In this document: positions 55,052-62,540 of the stretch, one piece after another
Numbering within the stretch: position 1 is the first letter of the stretch
How the letters are laid out: each line of letters starts with the position of its first letter
Assembly: GCF_003014485.1 (NCBI RefSeq)
Contig: NZ_PYGA01000028.1
Location: 21,748-85,747, forward strand
Reading direction: 5' to 3'
DNA from: Murinocardiopsis flavida
GTDB taxonomy: Bacteria; Actinomycetota; Actinomycetes; Streptosporangiales; Streptosporangiaceae
Length of the DNA stretch: 64,000 nucleotides
The notes under the pieces: generated by a model
What the model saw: the letters and a program-made list of their open reading frames with translations, nothing else
What the model was told of the DNA's origin: nothing
Databases searched by the model: none
Made by a program: the position numbers and the translations under genes

Positions 55052-55081
55052 AGCTACGGCGATACCAGACCGGCGGCTCGC

Positions 55082-55666
55082 CTACAGCGCGGGCCGGGCT
55101 TCGCGGGCCTCGTGCATCCACCGCAGCGACGGCGTCCGCAGTGCCTCCTCGGCGAGCCGCTTGCCCGACGCGGTCTTCAGCGAGGCGAGCGACGAGTCGA
55201 TCCACGCCTGGGTGTCGGTGCCCTGCTCGCGGTACTCCGCGGCCTGCATAAGGCACTCCAGCTTGTCCGCGTCCTTCGCGCACGCGGCTGCCGCCGACTC
55301 CTTCGCCTCGTACTCGCCGACCGCGTCGCCGATGACCTCGGCCAGCCCTTCGGGGAGTCCCGCAGTCTGGTCGGCGGTCACCTCGGTGTTCGGCGCGGCC
55401 TTGAGGTACCGCTTGCCGATGTAAGGGATATCGGTGAGGCGGGTCTCCTGGGTGTCGTGGAACAGCGCGAGGAACGCCGCCCGCTGCACGTCCGCGCCCT
55501 CCATCGAGGCGATGACCGCGGCGGTGATCGCGGTGCGGTGGGAATGGTCGGCGATGCTCTCCGGCGCGGCCACACCGGCAACGACCCAGCCGGTGCGCTT
55601 GTACCGCTTCAGCAGCCCGACCTCGTAGAGGAAGTCGACCGCGCGGGCGAGTTCTTCGTCAGCCAT
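55082..55666 (-). CDS. HD-domain hydrolase (HDDC2/YfbR-like nucleotidase)
   Basis: 194 residues. Metal ligands: SIADHSHRTA (about 37-46), FHDTQETR (about 69-76) and KDADKLEC (about 131-138). The order H...HD...D matches HDDC2/YfbR enzymes that hydrolyse deoxynucleoside monophosphates. It lies 10 bp after the XRE-type gene in the same direction, so they are probably one operon. A nucleotide-cleaving enzyme next to a regulator, in CRISPR-rich surroundings, could serve defence, but that is speculation. Confidence 0.85.
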   Translation of the reverse strand: MADEELARAVDFLYEVGLLKRYKRTGWVVAGVAAPESIADHSHRTAITAAVIASMEGADVQRAAFLALFHDTQETRLTDIPYIGKRYLKAAPNTEVTADQTAGLPEGLAEVIGDAVGEYEAKESAAAACAKDADKLECLMQAAEYREQGTDTQAWIDSSLASLKTASGKRLAEEALRTPSLRWMHEAREARPAL

Positions 55667-55676
55667 GGGTGCCCTT

Positions 55677-56816
55677 CTACCGGCGGTGGATCATCCGTAG
55701 AGCGTAAAGGACTTCGCTCAGCTCCCGGTGGGACTGGGGAGAGATCACGCCCTCGTCGACCAGACGGGCGCACGCCGGCGCCAGATCCGCGGCGGTGCGC
55801 GGGGTGAGCAGGTCCGGCTTTCGGGTGATCAGTGACCACAGGGTGTGCACCACGACGTCGACGTAGACGTTGGCGGGGTCGAGCTTCGCGGCGAGGTGCG
55901 CGAGCATGCGGTCGCCACGCCAGTCGTCCAGGTCCAGCTCGACCATGAACGTGTCGGAGAGCTTGGGGTCGCCGATCTCGCCGAGCCAGTACGCCCAGTA
56001 GTTCAGGTTCGCGATCTCGCACGCGTCGGTCTCGATGTGCACGCCGATGAACTGCGGCAGCGCGTCGCCGTCGCCCTGGCGCGCGAGGGTGTGCGCCCCG
56101 GACCGGACCACCGCCCACGACGGCGACCAGTCCCCCGTGCGCAGGCGGCGCTGCTCGGCGCGCTGCATGACGGCCAGCCACGCCACGGTCTCGCTGGTGG
56201 CGTCGAACCCGGCGACGTAGTGCGCCTGGCGGCGGAGGAGCGCACCCGCGGCGGTGTCGGGAGCGGACTGCTCGGCGGCGTCTCGGAGGTGGGTGAGGAA
56301 GTGGCGGCGCTCGTCGGCGGCCAACCGGGGTCCGGCCGGGGCGGGCCCGCGCCGCAACCGCGGCGCGGTGTCGGCGATCGCTCCGGGCGCGGTGCCCGTG
56401 AAGGTCCACCCGACGAGGTCGGTGAACGGGCGGGTGATCACCCAGGTGGCCAGCGGGTGCCTGTCGAGGTCGATGGGCCCGTCGGTCCCGAGCACGTAGC
56501 CGATGAACCGGTCGGCCTCCATCGCCGTGTCGAGTTGGCCGAGCAGGCGCGGGGATGCGCCGAGCCGGAGCAGGTGGTGGCGCACGCCCAGGTAGGTGCC
56601 CGCGGTCGCCGCCATGAGCGGCCTGCGGCCGGACTCCCAACCCTGGATGGTGGTGACGTCCACGCCGATGCGTTCGGCGAACTCCTCCTGGGTGAGCGAC
56701 ACGGCCTGGCGGGCGATCTTGAGGACGTACCCGGCGACGCGGCCCTCGCGGTCGCCGCTCGCGCACGGGGAGCCACCCGGACTGCCGGTCAGGGTTCTCC
56801 GGGGGGTGCGTGCCAT
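55677..56816 (-). CDS. XRE-family regulator with C-terminal helical domain
   Basis: 379 residues. HTH at about 40-65 (LTQEEFAERIGVDVTTIQGW, then ESGRRPLMAA). The remaining 300 residues form helical segments (TSETVAWLAVMQRAEQRRLR; EIANLNYWAYWLGEIGD), as in actinobacterial XRE proteins with TPR-like sensor domains. The EIANLNYWAYWLGE block is well known in proteins of this type. It probably regulates the HD gene and the small genes on the other side (56940 onward). Confidence 0.85.
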   Translation of the reverse strand: MARTPRRTLTGSPGGSPCASGDREGRVAGYVLKIARQAVSLTQEEFAERIGVDVTTIQGWESGRRPLMAATAGTYLGVRHHLLRLGASPRLLGQLDTAMEADRFIGYVLGTDGPIDLDRHPLATWVITRPFTDLVGWTFTGTAPGAIADTAPRLRRGPAPAGPRLAADERRHFLTHLRDAAEQSAPDTAAGALLRRQAHYVAGFDATSETVAWLAVMQRAEQRRLRTGDWSPSWAVVRSGAHTLARQGDGDALPQFIGVHIETDACEIANLNYWAYWLGEIGDPKLSDTFMVELDLDDWRGDRMLAHLAAKLDPANVYVDVVVHTLWSLITRKPDLLTPRTAADLAPACARLVDEGVISPQSHRELSEVLYALRMIHRR

Positions 56817-56939
56817 TGGTGCCTCTGGTCGATGTGACGTGCGCGAACACTCGTACCCGCAGTCAGTTCAGGCGGGCGGTGATGCTCCGTAGCGTGGCGA
56901 TCACCTAATAAGGCGAGCGATTCCGAGGAGGTGTTCAGG

Positions 56940-57173
56940 GTGGTGCTACCCCAGGAAACAGGATCGGAAGCGTCCGCGTTGGCGGCGCTGCGTGAGGGCT
57001 ACGGGGCAACGTACCGGATCCGGCGCACCCCGAAGCTGTGGATCGCGACCCGGCGCGACAACCACCCGGACCTCGCGCCGACCATCGGTGAGCCCGACTT
57101 CGCGCGCTTCATCCACACGCTGAAGAACCCACCGCGCCGGTTCAGCCGCCCGTTCCCGAGGCAGGCGTCATGA
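56940..57173 (+). CDS. Small basic hypothetical protein
   Basis: 77 residues: ALREGYGATYRIRRTPKLWIATRRD marks a compact domain (split here; about residues 15-39), ending in a Pro/Arg-rich tail. GTG 56940 lies 9 nt after GAGGAG. Its stop overlaps the next start. It is divergent from the XRE regulator. Such small proteins accompany XRE genes in actinomycetes; I cannot name a function. Confidence 0.65.
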   Translation: MVLPQETGSEASALAALREGYGATYRIRRTPKLWIATRRDNHPDLAPTIGEPDFARFIHTLKNPPRRFSRPFPRQAS

Positions 57174-57357
57174 CCGCGGCGGATCACGACGTCGGTCACG
57201 AGATCCGGGAGATGCGCAACTTCTGGCGCGGCTGGGCCATCTCCGCCGACGGATGCACCGCTACCCGCACCCTCCGCCGCACCGAGGAACCCGTGACCGT
57301 GACCGCCCCTCTCCCGAGGCATTGGACAACGCGCTGTACATCCTGCGCGGCGACTGA
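57170..57357 (+). CDS. Small hypothetical protein, probable frameshift
   Basis: From ATG 57170 the frame gives REMRNFWRGWAISADG and RTLRRTEEP, then loses sense after about 57310. In another frame, SPEALDNALYILRGD follows and ends in TGA at 57355-57357, a natural C-terminus. The two parts probably form one protein of about 62 residues with a frame change near 57310-57320, either a real mutation or a sequence error. It overlaps the previous gene by 4 bp. Confidence 0.5.
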
Positions 57358-57398
57358 CCCCCGCTGGCATACTCGACACGAACCGGAAAGGGCAGAGC

Positions 57399-57845
57399 AT
57401 GACCACAGTGACCGGCCCCCCGACCTGCCGAAACCTGATAGACCCCTTGGACTTCGACTACCTCGTGAAGTGCCTCATGGAAGAGCACGGGCACGACCAC
57501 GCCATGGCCACGCGGATCGCCGACCAGACCCTGATCTTCCTCAAGGTCGTCGGCCCCCGGCCCGAGAAGCTGTCGCCGTCCTCGCTGGTCGACCAGGGTT
57601 GGCACCTGTTCATCGTCAACACCGTCGCCTACACCCGGTTCTGCGAGCTGGTCGCCGGCCGCTACATCCACCACGTGCCGATGAAGACCTCCGGTCCGCT
57701 GGCCGAGCGTGAGGACCGGGTGCTGAAGACGGTGCGCGTCTTGGAGAAGGAGGGCTACCAGCCCGATCACGTCCTCTGGGCGCGGTCGGCAGGCGCGGAC
57801 TGCAAGAACTGCTGCAAAGGCGACCACGACGACCACCCCCGGTAA
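57399..57845 (+). CDS. Glycine-rich-domain-like (GRDP/DUF1399-type) protein
   Basis: 148 residues. The core SLVDQGWHLFIVNTVAYTRF followed by GRYIHHVP (about 62-93) matches the D-x-x-W-H...Y-x-x-F-C pattern of GRDP-like proteins. The C-terminus has CKNCCKG, a possible metal site. ATG 57399 follows GGAAAGGGCAGAG. It is the last gene of the small-gene operon and is followed by a strong hairpin. Function unknown. Confidence 0.6.
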   Translation: MTTVTGPPTCRNLIDPLDFDYLVKCLMEEHGHDHAMATRIADQTLIFLKVVGPRPEKLSPSSLVDQGWHLFIVNTVAYTRFCELVAGRYIHHVPMKTSGPLAEREDRVLKTVRVLEKEGYQPDHVLWARSAGADCKNCCKGDHDDHPR

Positions 57846-57864
57846 GAACCCGGACATGACGAAC

Positions 57865-57896
57865 GCGCCCCGCTCACCATGAGGTGAGCGGGGCGC
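57865..57896. terminator. Strong bidirectional hairpin
   Basis: A perfect 14-bp stem, GCGCCCCGCTCACC with GGTGAGCGGGGCGC, closed by an ATGA tetraloop. It stands between the GRDP-like gene and the converging holin-like frame and should terminate both. Confidence 0.85.
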
Positions 57897-57902
57897 GGTG
57901 CC

Positions 57903-58105
57903 TTACTTGTCGAGCGATTCGATGTAGCGCCGGTAAGCGCTCGGGTCGCCGTGGTGAACCACGACGTCCCCTGGGTGCTCCGGTCGGTGGGCGGCAGGCC
58001 AGCGATGACATTGGGGGCGTCCTGGACGGCGACGGCGACGGCGAGCACGACGCTCGCCACCAGGGTTCCGAGGGTGCTGATCAGAACCTTCGCTTCAAGG
58101 TGCAC
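57903..58105 (-). pseudogene. Holin-like small membrane protein, apparently frameshifted
   Basis: GTG 58105 follows TAGGAGACCCC. The frame gives EAKVLISTLGTLVASVVLAV followed by a short hydrophilic stretch and VIAGLPP, like the first half of a phage-type holin. From there a different frame gives HRPEHPGDVVVHHGD and SAYRRYIESLDK, ending in TAA right before the terminator. The total is not a multiple of three. A deletion of the second membrane helix with a frame change would explain it. Inference from two frames only. Confidence 0.5.
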
Positions 58106-58131
58106 GGGGTCTCCTAGATGATGAGGTGCAG

Positions 58132-58218
58132 CCAAGCCCCGCGCACGCGGGGGTGCCCCCGTGGAGCACTGCGGCCGAGATGGCGTCGCCGTGCTCCACG
58201 CGCGAGGGGGTGATCCGG
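58132..58218 (+). CRISPR. Degenerate two-repeat CRISPR remnant
   Basis: A type B repeat starts at 58132 (CCAAGCCCCGCGC, then CGGGGGTG, but ending CCCC in place of AACC). About 60 bp later, at 58191, a decayed copy reads GTGCTCCACGCG, then AGGGGGTGATCCG, which looks like a type A repeat. No leader is next to it. It is probably the remains of an array. Confidence 0.65.
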
Positions 58219-58231
58219 GCTCGTCCATACG

Positions 58232-58429
58232 GTGAACCGTGCCGCCGCCGACGCCCGCACCAACGACCTCGCCGCGCACCTTCCGCGCCTCACCACGCGG
58301 CTCGACGCCGCCGACCCACCAGGACATCCCGGCTTCCTCGACGGCGCGGCCGGGGATGAACTCGCCAAGCACACCGCCGGGCAAGGGTCACTCACCTCAT
58401 GGGACGCCTGCCTACTCACCACCGGGTAG
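58232..58429 (+). CDS. Small hypothetical protein
   Basis: 65 residues from GTG 58232 in the interval between the CRISPR remnant and the FxLD-type methyltransferase. The sequence NDLAAHLPRLTTRLDAADPP and the end SWDACLLTTG are not recognised. It does not have the F-x-L-D core or the Ser/Thr/Cys-rich tail expected of an FxLD precursor. It could be the tail of a gene cut by the CRISPR remnant. Confidence 0.4.
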   Translation: MNRAAADARTNDLAAHLPRLTTRLDAADPPGHPGFLDGAAGDELAKHTAGQGSLTSWDACLLTTG

Positions 58430-58488
58430 AACACCCGAATCCCCAAGACGCCATTTATCCGCCTGACCTGCGAATTAGGCTGCGAGCA

Positions 58489-59697
58489 ATGAACGAATCC
58501 GGCACTCCCGACGCCCTGCACACCGCGCTGGTCGACCGGCTCCGCGCCAGCGGCGCCATCACGGACCCGCGGATCGAGGCCGCGTTCCGTACCGTTCCGC
58601 GCCACCTGTTCCTCCCAGGGACGCCCCTCGAAACCGCCTACACCGACCAGTTCGTCGGCACCCATCGCACCCCTGACGGTGTGCCGACGAGCTCCGCGTC
58701 CCAACCCACCATCGTCGCGACGATGCTGCACCAGCTCGACATCGGGCCCGGTGACCGCGTACTGGAGATCGGCGCGGGCACCGGGTACAGCGCCGCGCTG
58801 CTCCGCGAACTCGTCGGGGCCACCGGCGAGGTGACCACAATCGACATCGATCCGGACGTCACCGAGGAAGCCCGCGCCCGGCTGGCAGCCGCCGGCTACC
58901 CCGACGTCCATGTCATCGAAGGTGACGGCGCGCTCGGCGACAAGACCCGCGCACCCTTCGACCGGCTCATCATCACCACCGGCGCGTGGGACGTCCCTCC
59001 AGCGTGGTGGGAACAGCTCACCGCGGGGGGCCGACTCGTCATCCCGCTGCGGTGGCGCGGTCTGACCCGGTCGCTGGCATTCGACCACGAACCCGGTCGA
59101 ATGGTGGCCAGGTCCCTGACGCTCCTCGGGTTCATCCCGATGGAGGGCGGGGACGGCGAGGCCACGCTCGCCCTGGCCCCGAACGTGACCATTCACTACG
59201 ACGAAGACCAGCCCGTCAGTCCCGAAGCTCTGCACGATGTCCTGGATCAGCGATGCGCGGAAGCCTGGTCGGGGGTGACGGTGGGCGGGTCCGATCCGTT
59301 CGACGGGGTGTGGTTGCGCATGTCCACCGCAGAGCCCGGGACGTGCCGGATCGCCGCGTCGCTGGCTGCGGTCGAGACCGGCCGGGTGAACCCGGCGATC
59401 CCGAACCTCACCCCGGCCCTCGTGAGCGAGGGGTCGCTGGCCTACCTCACCTACCGGCGACTCCCCCGCACTGACGACGAACCGGGCCGCGCCGAGTTGG
59501 GCGCCTTCGGCCACGGTCCCGAAGGAGGCGACCTTGCTGAACGGGTCTGCGACCAGGTTCGAGTGTGGGACCGCGACCGCGGCGCCGCCCCCACCGTCGA
59601 GGCATTCCCATCCGGCAGCCCGGACCCTGCGCGCCCGGATGGTGTGGTGATTGGCAAGCGCCACACCCGACTGGTTCTGCACTGGCCGACTAGCTAG
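58489..59697 (+). CDS. PCMT-like methyltransferase, FxLD system type
   Basis: 402 residues. The N-terminal half is protein-isoaspartate methyltransferase-like: FRTVPRHLFLP (about 32-42), SSASQPTIVATMLHQLDIGP, SAM site VLEIGAGTGYSAALLRELVG (about 88-107), and IDIDPDV. The C-terminal 180 residues form the extension known in methyltransferases of FxLD-type lanthipeptide loci (PLRWRGLTRSLAFDHEPGRM). These enzymes methylate Asp residues of the precursor, leading to isoaspartate or a cyclic imide. No precursor, LanB-like dehydratase or other partner gene is visible nearby, so it looks orphaned or acts on another protein. ATG 58489 gives the family start. Confidence 0.85.
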   Translation: MNESGTPDALHTALVDRLRASGAITDPRIEAAFRTVPRHLFLPGTPLETAYTDQFVGTHRTPDGVPTSSASQPTIVATMLHQLDIGPGDRVLEIGAGTGYSAALLRELVGATGEVTTIDIDPDVTEEARARLAAAGYPDVHVIEGDGALGDKTRAPFDRLIITTGAWDVPPAWWEQLTAGGRLVIPLRWRGLTRSLAFDHEPGRMVARSLTLLGFIPMEGGDGEATLALAPNVTIHYDEDQPVSPEALHDVLDQRCAEAWSGVTVGGSDPFDGVWLRMSTAEPGTCRIAASLAAVETGRVNPAIPNLTPALVSEGSLAYLTYRRLPRTDDEPGRAELGAFGHGPEGGDLAERVCDQVRVWDRDRGAAPTVEAFPSGSPDPARPDGVVIGKRHTRLVLHWPTS

Positions 59698-59803
59698 GGA
59701 ACGGCTCGATGCGGGACGGCGGCCGGTTCCAAATGGCGACGAGTGAGGCGGCCCGCAAGCGTCGCTGGTTGCGGAGCGCACATGCCGAGGGAAGGTGAAT
59801 CGC

Positions 59804-60240
59804 ATGCAGCGCCACAAGGGCCACTTGCGCATGCATGACACTGCCAGCTACTGGGACCGCTACGCCCAAGGAATGAAGGAACAGACCCCGCAGGAGGCGG
59901 TCAAGAACGCCTTCGGCTGGTGCCAGTACCCCGGCCACGGGCCCGGCGACGAACTCCTCGGCGACCCCATGAGCACATTGGAACTGGGATTCGGACACGG
60001 CAACGCCGTCGCCGCCCTCGCGGCCAAAGGCATCGACGCAACCGGCATCGACGTCTCCCCCGCGCAGTACGAACAGGCCCTCGCACGGTGGGGGCACCTG
60101 ACCGGCGCCCACTTCGCCCAGACCGACGCCGCGGACTACCTCGCCAGCGCCGAACGACAGTGGGAAGCCGTCTACTCGATCTGGGGCGCACTGTGGTTCA
60201 CCGACCCCGACATCCTGCTGCCCCTCATCCGCAACCGGCT
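59804..60240 (+). pseudogene. Class I methyltransferase truncated by CRISPR leader
   Basis: The frame starts with ATG 59804 and has a SAM domain: STLELGFGHGNAVAALAAKG (about 52-71), GIDVSPAQYEQA and YSIWGALWFTDPD, then LLPLIRNRL. Immediately afterwards (60241) the sequence becomes type B leader, and the frame runs on through leader and repeat to 60355. The C-terminal third of the enzyme is missing. The break coincides with the first base shared by both type B leaders, so the leader/array joined here by recombination. Confidence 0.78.
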
Positions 60241-60319
60241 GAGACAATTGGGTGAGGTGGGCGACTATGGACACGCATCACATTTCAATAACGCGCCACA
60301 AAGTACCAGGTCATTAACT
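60241..60319 (+). promoter_or_regulatory. CRISPR leader, type B (copy 2)
   Basis: 79 bp, starting GAGACAATTGGGTGAGGTGG and ending CAGGTCATTAACT, directly fused to the truncated methyltransferase on its left and to the first repeat on its right. It matches the leader at 54415 over its full length and over nothing beyond it. Confidence 0.88.
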
Positions 60320-60469
60320 CCAAGCCCCGCGCACGCGGGGGTGAACCCTATCTGACCGGGCTCTTTGCCACCGAGGACGTCCAAGCCCCGCGCACGCGGG
60401 GGTGAACCGATCTCATCGATGCGCTCCCAGCGCCGCGCCTCCCAAGCCCCGCGCACGCGGGGATGGGGG
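60320..60469 (+). CRISPR. Type I-E CRISPR array, 3 repeats, 2 spacers (leader B)
   Basis: Repeats start at 60320, 60381 and 60442 (61-bp period). The first two have the type B form (CCAAGCCCCGCGC, GCGGGGGTGAACC); the last ends CGGGGATGGGGG, resembling the type A 3' end. The short length suggests a young or largely deleted array. From 60470 to 60646 I see no clear gene. Confidence 0.93.
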
Positions 60470-60646
60470 CGACCGTTCATCGATCACCGAGGCGAGGGGA
60501 TTGAGGACCAGCCGTTTCGGTGCCACGCCGCGCCGGCACCGGTCCGCCACGGAGGTATGCGAGCTGACCGGCTTGGGACACGGCAATTACAACGGGTAAT
60601 AACGGAGGTACGATCTCGCCACCCTCACTCCTCTTGGGAGACTGCA

Positions 60647-60772
60647 ATGGGCAAGCGCGGCAAGAAGGAAGAATGCAGCGTGTGCAAAGGCAAGGGCGGC
60701 TGGAACGAGACTGACGACGGCAACCGTCGGTGGGTCCAGTGCTGGGGATGCAGCGGGACCGGAGAGGTATGA
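60647..60772 (+). CDS. 41-residue DnaJ-like zinc-finger protein
   Basis: Begins ATG after GGGAGACTGCA. The product has two CxxC knuckles, EECSVCKGKGGWNET and QCWGCSGTG, the CxxCxGxG pattern of DnaJ-type zinc fingers. The N-terminus is basic (MGKRGKKE). Its stop overlaps the PCMT-like gene's ATG (ATGA), so translation is coupled. A truncated copy lies at 48493. It may bind the methyltransferase or its substrate; this pairing is inference from coupling. Confidence 0.78.
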   Translation: MGKRGKKEECSVCKGKGGWNETDDGNRRWVQCWGCSGTGEV

Positions 60773-61608
60773 CTCCCGGGCAGGCCGCGGTCGCCGCCGT
60801 TCCGCGGGAGCGATTCGTCCCCGACACCATCTACCTGCCCGACCCCAGCACGGGCTGGTTGGTCCCTCTTCACCGCGGCGACGATCCGGGCCGTTGGTAT
60901 GAGGCCGTGGCGTCCAACGATCCCGTGGTAACCGCCGTAGAGCACGACCCGCGCGTTCCCAAGCACCTGCGCGATCCCGGTACCGGGCGGGGTGCGGTGT
61001 CGATTTCTTCCAGCAGTGCGCCGCCCGTCGTGGCCCACGTGCTTGACGTGTTGGGGCTCGCCCCCGGGGCCCAGGTGCTAGAAATCGGCACAGGTACCGG
61101 GTGGAACGCCGCCCTCGTGTCCCACCTCGGCGGCGAAGTCACCAGTGTTGAGGTTGCTCCGGAGGTGGCCGAAGCCGCGCGCGGGCGCCTTGGCGGCCGA
61201 CCGGTAGCGGTGGTCATCGGCGACGGGTTCCTCGGGCACCCGCAGCACGCTCCCTATGACCGAGTGGTGGCCACTGCGGCCGTGACAAAGATCCCGTTTG
61301 CATGGGTCGATCAGGCACGTCCGGGGGCACTGATTGTGGCGCCCTGGGCGCCTGTGTTCCATCCGGCTGCACCTCTCGCCGTGCTGACCGTGGGGACCGG
61401 CGTAGCCGAGGGGCGGTTCTCGGGGTCTGCCCCGTTCATGCCGATGCGAGGGCAGCGACTCGACCCGGGTGCCGTCGAGGACGTGCGGGCATGGTGGGAA
61501 TCGTTGGGGTCGCCGGAGCCCGGCCGGTTCGGGGTCACCGTCGACCGCACGGGGTCGCACGTCTGGCTCGACGTGCCCGGAAACGTCGTGCGCCCGCCAT
61601 CCCCATGA
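60769..61608 (+). CDS. PCMT-like methyltransferase
   Basis: 279 residues. Typical start AAVAAVPRERFVPDTIYLPD (about 5-24), then SISSSSAPPVVAHVLDVLGL and the SAM site VLEIGTGTGWNAALVSHLGG (about 101-120), with TSVEVAPEVA. The C-terminus lacks the long FxLD-type extension and instead ends with FSGSAPFMPMRGQRLD and VWLDVPGNVV. ATG 60769 is set by the ATGA overlap with the zinc-finger gene. Its last 85 codons plus the downstream leader are duplicated at 63209. Likely methylates Asp/isoAsp on a protein or peptide. Confidence 0.85.
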   Translation: MTPGQAAVAAVPRERFVPDTIYLPDPSTGWLVPLHRGDDPGRWYEAVASNDPVVTAVEHDPRVPKHLRDPGTGRGAVSISSSSAPPVVAHVLDVLGLAPGAQVLEIGTGTGWNAALVSHLGGEVTSVEVAPEVAEAARGRLGGRPVAVVIGDGFLGHPQHAPYDRVVATAAVTKIPFAWVDQARPGALIVAPWAPVFHPAAPLAVLTVGTGVAEGRFSGSAPFMPMRGQRLDPGAVEDVRAWWESLGSPEPGRFGVTVDRTGSHVWLDVPGNVVRPPSP

Positions 61609-61797
61609 TCATGCCCCGCGATCGGATACCCAGTACCCAGCGCGTCTCCCGCTCCGGGTGAATGGATTCCTTCGTTTTGTTCCTATTCGGATTCTTTGCG
61701 CGTTTTGAGTGCGAGTTTCCTCTTTTCGAGAAGTGGTCAGAATCGGGGGTGCGTCGCGGTAGCGTTCGAGGTCAGCAAGAGTGCTCCCCGCGCACGC
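61355..61797 (+). repeat. Direct repeat, copy 1: PCMT 3' end + leader A + first CRISPR repeat
   Basis: A segment of about 440 bp that recurs at 63209-63640 with more than 90% identity by eye. It covers the last part of the PCMT-like gene, the ATGCCCCGCGATCGGATACC intergenic stretch, the whole type A leader and the start of the first repeat. It is a segmental duplication that brackets the ArsR/SRPBCC cassette. Confidence 0.88.
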
Positions 61798-61988
61798 GGG
61801 GATGGACCCCACGTCTACCGGTCCGGCGACTCCTCCCACGAGTGCTCCCCGCGCACGCGGGGGTGGCCCCTTCGCGGTGCCGGGCTCGGCCTTCTCGGGC
61901 ACGTGCTCCCCGCGCACGCGGGGGTGAACCTGCCACTGGTGCCACGTTATGGCGCACGAGTCGCCAAGCCCCGCACGCGGGGTGAACC
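61695..61988 (+). CRISPR. Type I-E CRISPR array with leader A, 4 repeats, mixed repeat types
   Basis: Leader 61695-61780, then repeats at 61781, 61842, 61903 and a shortened one at 61964-61988. The first three begin GTGCTCCCCGCGCACGCGGG (type A) and end GATGGACC, GGTGGCCC and GGTGAACC in turn. The fourth begins CCAAGCCCCGCACGCGG and lacks 3 bp (type B). The array therefore changes repeat family along its length. Confidence 0.92.
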
Positions 61989-62125
61989 GTAGTCGGTCAG
62001 GCGGCGTGTAGGCGACTGGCTACGTCGCTCTCAGCTGACACCGGATGTCGGTCTCGTTCGACACCAGCATCGGATGGTGCGTATCGGATGTCGATGTGAG
62101 TCGACACCGAGGAATGATCCCAAGA

Positions 62126-62157
62126 ACCAGTGATGACTTATATAAGTCAATACTGGT
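62126..62157. promoter_or_regulatory. ArsR operator over promoter
   Basis: Core palindrome GACTTATATAAGTC at 62135-62148, extended by matching arms ACCAGT at 62126 and ACTGGT at 62152; only two base pairs in the 32 bp fail to match. A -10-like TATTAT follows at 62157-62162 and the GTG start at 62171, so the mRNA may be leaderless and repression direct. This is the AT-richest short stretch of the region. Confidence 0.82.
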
Positions 62158-62170
62158 ATTATCTTGGATC

Positions 62171-62539
62171 GTGCACGCGTTCGACATCCTCGGCGACCCG
62201 GTGCGCCGTCGCATTCTGGAGCTGCTCGCCGACGGCGAGCAGACCTCTGGCGCGATCACAGACGTGATCCGGGCCGAGTTCGCACTGTCCCAGCCGGCTG
62301 TCTCGCAGCATCTGCGCGTTCTGCGTGAGAGCGGGTTCGCGTCGGTCCGGGCCGAGGGGGCTCGCCGTTTCTACGCCGTCGATCCCACGTCGCTGAGCGA
62401 GGTTGATGTGTGGTTGGACCGGTTTCGCGGGTTCTTGGATCAGCGGCTCGATGCCCTGGGCACGGAGCTGGCCCGCGGCATGCGTGCATCCCGGACCCCG
62501 GGTGTTGGCAAGGCCAATCCACCAGCGAAAGGAACATGA
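62171..62539 (+). CDS. ArsR-family regulator
   Basis: 122 residues. Winged helix: FDILGDPVRRRILELLADGE (about 3-22), then SQPAVSQHLRVLRESGFASV (about 42-61) and RRFYAVDP. Cys ligands of metal sensors are absent, so this is the non-metal ArsR type that pairs with SRPBCC/AHSA1 genes. GTG 62171 matches the family start, following the operator. It lies 1 bp before the SRPBCC gene start region (gap 62540). Confidence 0.9.
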   Translation: MHAFDILGDPVRRRILELLADGEQTSGAITDVIRAEFALSQPAVSQHLRVLRESGFASVRAEGARRFYAVDPTSLSEVDVWLDRFRGFLDQRLDALGTELARGMRASRTPGVGKANPPAKGT

Positions 62540-62540
62540 C

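Noticed and set aside
58232..58429. Small frame before the FxLD-type methyltransferase as the missing lanthipeptide precursor
   Set aside because: It has no F-x-L-D core and only one cysteine near the end, so it does not fit that precursor family.
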